A stretch of DNA of 8,792 bases from Methylotenera_A sp036675645 (GTDB taxonomy: Bacteria; Pseudomonadota; Gammaproteobacteria; Burkholderiales; Methylophilaceae), in contig JAKFEP010000124.1 in assembly GCA_036675645.1 (NCBI GenBank), positions 1 to 8,792 on the forward strand. Direction: 5' to 3'. Below the pieces are notes generated by a model that did not search any database, was not told where the DNA came from, and saw nothing but the letters and a program-made list of their open reading frames with translations. A program made the translations under genes and the position numbers. This document shows positions 7,156 to 8,792 of the stretch, in pieces (position 1 is the stretch's first letter; every line of letters starts with the position of its first letter).

Positions 7156-7479
7156 ATGACTTATGTCGTGACCGAAAACTGTATTCAATGCAAATTTACT
7201 GATTGTGTAGACGTGTGCCCAGTAGATTGCTTTGTGGAAGGCCCTAACTTTTTAGCCATCAACCCAGATGAGTGTATTGATTGCACATTATGCGTCGCTG
7301 AATGCCCCGCAGAGGCTATTTTTGCTGAAGACGATGTACCTGCAGACCAACAAGAGTTTATCGCGTTAAACGCGCGCCTGGCAAAGATTTGGCCGGTGAT
7401 TACCGCACGTAAGCCAGGTCTGGAAGACGCTGATGCCATGAATGGCGTACCTGGTAAGCTGGAACTACTTATCGAATAG
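7156..7479 (+). CDS. fdxA: Seven-iron ferredoxin (FdxA / Azotobacter FdI type, [3Fe-4S][4Fe-4S])
   Basis: A 107-residue cytoplasmic electron carrier closely resembling Azotobacter vinelandii ferredoxin I (106 residues). By analogy C9, C17 and C50 bind the [3Fe-4S] cluster and C21, C40, C43 and C46 the [4Fe-4S] cluster. The free cysteines C12 and C25 of that family are also present. The diagnostic spacing is NCIQCKFTDCVDVCPVDC followed by ECIDCTLCVAECP. The long C-terminal extension (about residues 58-107, with FIALNARLAKIWP) is typical of the FdI type. It follows cysN by 65 bases without a terminator between, and a strong terminator follows it, so it is probably the last gene of the cys transcript. 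Carrying electrons to the sulfite reductase is a reasonable inference, since no CysJ is encoded here. FdxA proteins also serve general redox roles. Confidence 0.95.
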   Translation: MTYVVTENCIQCKFTDCVDVCPVDCFVEGPNFLAINPDECIDCTLCVAECPAEAIFAEDDVPADQQEFIALNARLAKIWPVITARKPGLEDADAMNGVPGKLELLIE

Positions 7480-7504
7480 GTTTTTTATGCTGTCTGATTG
7501 AGAC

Positions 7505-7531
7505 AAAAAAGGGGGCTTAGCCTCCTTTTTT
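7505..7531 (+). terminator. Strong intrinsic terminator closing the cys-fdxA unit
   Basis: A 12-base-pair stem with a TTA loop: AAAAAAGGGGGC (7505-7516) pairs with GCCTCCTTTTTT (7520-7531), with a single G-U wobble. The T-run forms the 3' arm. Because the 5' arm starts with six A residues, it should also work on the opposite strand, though no convergent gene lies here. It lies 25 bases after the fdxA stop. Confidence 0.92.
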
Positions 7532-7559
7532 ATTGCCAAAATTAATGTATATGTTACTT

Positions 7560-7690
7560 TTATGCATAAGGCCTTTTCATAACTTAGCGAGCGTAGTAAA
7601 GACAAGGCAAAGAGTGACGAAAACCGGAATGTATGTGTATTACATGAGGATTTTGAGTCTCTTTTTAACGCAGTATTGACAAGCACAGCA
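7560..7690. repeat. Probable dispersed intergenic repeat with imperfect hairpin
   Basis: This non-coding stretch between the terminator and the next gene has clear internal structure. An imperfect hairpin spans 7609-7664 with three stem blocks: AAAGAG/CTCTTT, AAAA/TTTT and ATGTA/TACAT. They are separated by internal loops of 4-5 bases and closed by a 7-base loop (7634-7640). The hairpin is flanked by a degenerate direct repeat of 16 bases with 12 matches (7591-7606 and 7668-7683, both ending GACAAG). The left side has two overlapping palindromes, TTATGCATAA (7560-7569) and AAGGCCTT (7568-7575). The overall form resembles short dispersed extragenic repeats of proteobacteria, but copy number cannot be seen from one window and the boundaries are approximate. 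Confidence 0.45.
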
Positions 7691-7696
7691 GTTATT

Positions 7697-7701
7697 GGAG
7701 G
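7697..7701 (+). promoter_or_regulatory. Ribosome binding site that sets the DUF4126 start
   Basis: GGAGG at 7697-7701 is the strongest Shine-Dalgarno-like sequence in this part of the window. It is 5 bases before TTG at 7707 and 11 before TTG at 7713, and it overlaps the earlier in-frame TTG at 7695, which therefore cannot be the start. This decides for a TTG start at 7707, with 7713 as second choice. Confidence 0.7.
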
Positions 7702-7706
7702 TCTTA

Positions 7707-8303
7707 TTGGAGTTGATTTCACAATTAGCGCTAGCAGGCGGTCTAAGCTGGGCCAGTGGCTTGCGTCTTTACCTCACTGTGTTTGCAGTGGGCCTACTTG
7801 CCAAATTTGGCTATATCGATTTACCTACCGCGCTCGATATCCTCAGCAACCCCGTAGTGATTGGGATTTCGGGCATATTAGCTGCGATTGAATTTTTGGC
7901 AGATAAAATCCCATATGTAGATAGTGCTTGGGATTCGATTCAAACATTTATCCGCATTCCCGCTGGTGCGTTGCTGGCGATGGGAGCCATGAATAGTAGC
8001 GACCCGATGATTGCCACCATCGCAGCACTTTTAGGTGGCTCGCTTGCAGGCGCCACACACGCCACCAAAGCGGGTAGTCGCGAACTGATTAACACTTCGC
8101 CCGAACCTGTCAGCAACGTTGTTGTATCGCTTGGTGAAGAAAGCCTATTACTTACTGGCGGCTGGCTAGTGTTTGCCCACCCAGCGGTGTTTATTGGCCT
8201 GCTGTGTGGATTTGTGCTGTTACTGTTTTGGCTACTGCCAAAACTGTGGCGCGGCATACAGTCTGTGATGGGCAGTGTTGGCAAAGTAAACAAACTACAA
8301 TGA
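7707..8303 (+). CDS. DUF4126 family membrane protein
   Basis: A 198-residue integral membrane protein of unknown function, recognised as DUF4126. It opens ELISQLALAGGLSWASGLRL. It then has a central block with EFLADKIPYVDSAWDS and a Gly/Ala-rich GALLAMGAM, ALLGGSLAGATHATKAGSR, and a hydrophobic C-terminal segment (FIGLLCGFVLLLFWLLP) followed by a short basic tail. About 4-5 membrane segments are likely. No ATG is available near the N-terminus; TTG at 7707 is preferred because GGAGG lies 5 bases upstream. The gene follows the terminator of the cys unit and the putative repeat, so it starts a separate transcript, though no convincing promoter is visible. Its stop overlaps the ATG of the next gene (ATGA), pairing it with the YgjP-like protein. 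No substrate or activity can be assigned from sequence. Confidence 0.85.
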   Translation: MELISQLALAGGLSWASGLRLYLTVFAVGLLAKFGYIDLPTALDILSNPVVIGISGILAAIEFLADKIPYVDSAWDSIQTFIRIPAGALLAMGAMNSSDPMIATIAALLGGSLAGATHATKAGSRELINTSPEPVSNVVVSLGEESLLLTGGWLVFAHPAVFIGLLCGFVLLLFWLLPKLWRGIQSVMGSVGKVNKLQ

Positions 8304-8791
8304 CTACATCGCTTAAATATTTACAACATTACCCACTTGATTTACAACATAAAATTAGGCAGCTACAAGCACAAAACACACTTGGCGACTATATTACCCA
8401 GCGCTATCCACTCACCCACACCATACAAACCGATAAAGCGCTTTACGATTACTGCAATGATATTAAACAAACTTTTTTACGCAATGCTCCCTTGCTAGAT
8501 AAAGTCATGTATGACAATCGCTTAAGCATCGAACATCATGCGCTGGGACTTAATACCGCGATATCCCGCGTGCAAGGTGGCAAACTAAAAGCCAAAAAAG
8601 AGATTCGTATTTCATCCTTTTTTAAAGAAACGCCCGCTGAATTTTTACGCATTATAACAGTACACGAGCTAGCGCATTTAAAAGAACGCAACCATGACAA
8701 AGCCTTTTACCAGCTATGCCAATATATGGAGCCTGATTACCACCAGCTTGAGTTTGACTGTAGGGTTTATTTGACTTGGAAATGTATATAA
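8300..8791 (+). CDS. YgjP-like metallopeptidase-fold protein (DUF45 / M48-like)
   Basis: A 163-residue cytoplasmic protein closely resembling E. coli YgjP (about 167 residues) over its whole length. Shared blocks include KALYDYCNDIKQTFLRNAP, DKVMYDN, ALGLNTAISRVQGGKLKAK and MEPDYHQLEFD. The zinc site is HELAH (H122, E123, H126) with a further His at 132 in KERNH, the arrangement of the DUF45 zincin-like family. E. coli YgjP has been annotated as a UTP pyrophosphatase, so the peptidase label is structural rather than proven activity. The ATG at 8300 is chosen because it gives the YgjP-like N-terminus (MTTSLKYLQHYP) and overlaps the DUF4126 stop (ATGA). A longer in-frame opening from 8204 would run through the DUF4126 coding sequence. 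No ribosome site is seen, so coupling is likely. The stop is one base from the window end. Confidence 0.9.
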   Translation: MTTSLKYLQHYPLDLQHKIRQLQAQNTLGDYITQRYPLTHTIQTDKALYDYCNDIKQTFLRNAPLLDKVMYDNRLSIEHHALGLNTAISRVQGGKLKAKKEIRISSFFKETPAEFLRIITVHELAHLKERNHDKAFYQLCQYMEPDYHQLEFDCRVYLTWKCI

Positions 8792-8792
8792 T

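Noticed and set aside
7676..7681. Perfect TTGACA as a -35 box for the DUF4126 gene
   Set aside because: No -10-like hexamer lies 16-18 bases downstream; that position falls on the ribosome site. It is also part of the direct repeat of the structured element.
7560..7690. CRISPR array or attachment site
   Set aside because: There are only two degenerate copies of a 16-base repeat, no regular spacers, no cas genes, no tRNA and no integrase.
7695..7697. TTG at 7695 as the start of the DUF4126 protein
   Set aside because: It overlaps the only ribosome site (GGAGG 7697-7701), and nothing suitable lies upstream of it.
7532..7700. Minus-strand open frame covering the terminator and repeat region (7465-7722)
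   Set aside because: It crosses the terminator and hairpin, has no resemblance to a known protein and no clear ribosome site.
8204..8299. N-terminal extension of the YgjP-like protein back to 8204
   Set aside because: It lies inside the DUF4126 coding sequence, and YgjP proteins begin at the position corresponding to ATG 8300.

Overview
The window is a nearly complete assimilatory sulfate reduction locus from a Gram-negative bacterium, most likely a betaproteobacterium. The gene order (cysB divergent from a TSUP transporter, then sulfite reductase, DUF934, cysH, cysD, cysN and a seven-iron ferredoxin) and the moderately AT-rich composition suggest the Methylophilaceae (Methylotenera-like methylotrophs). 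That placement is inferred from protein resemblance and layout, not from a database search.

Layout. Bases 1-653 (minus strand) hold the N-terminal two thirds of a CysB-type LysR regulator that runs off the left edge. A 127-base AT-rich divergent intergenic region (654-780) follows, with candidate promoters and operator-like repeats. On the plus strand come a TSUP-family membrane transporter (781-1629), the siroheme sulfite reductase (1722-3413), a DUF934 protein (3410-4027), an iron-sulfur APS reductase (cysH, 4027-4812), the two subunits of ATP sulfurylase (cysD 4866-5807, cysN 5807-7090) and an FdxA-type ferredoxin (7156-7479). Junctions are tight (ATGA and TAATG overlaps), and a strong hairpin terminator at 7505-7531 closes the unit. 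A short non-coding stretch (7532-7706) then carries an imperfect hairpin flanked by degenerate direct repeats, probably a dispersed repeat. It precedes an unrelated two-gene unit: a DUF4126 membrane protein (7707-8303, TTG start) overlapping a YgjP-like metallopeptidase-fold protein (8300-8791).

How the genes work together. The TSUP protein probably moves a sulfur oxyanion across the inner membrane. CysD/CysN make APS from sulfate and ATP with GTP hydrolysis. CysH carries the cysteine pairs of a [4Fe-4S] APS reductase, so APS can go directly to sulfite; this fits the absence of an APS kinase gene or a CysC fusion on CysN. The siroheme reductase takes sulfite to sulfide. There is no CysJ flavoprotein in the window, so its electrons may come from a ferredoxin, possibly the one encoded at the end of the operon. 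CysB, divergently encoded, is the expected activator. The main unknowns are the role of DUF934, the substrate and direction of the TSUP transporter, and the electron donor. I found no phage, insertion sequence, CRISPR, tRNA or rRNA, and no system that is wholly new. The locus is largely a recognisable pathway with a few uncharacterised parts.
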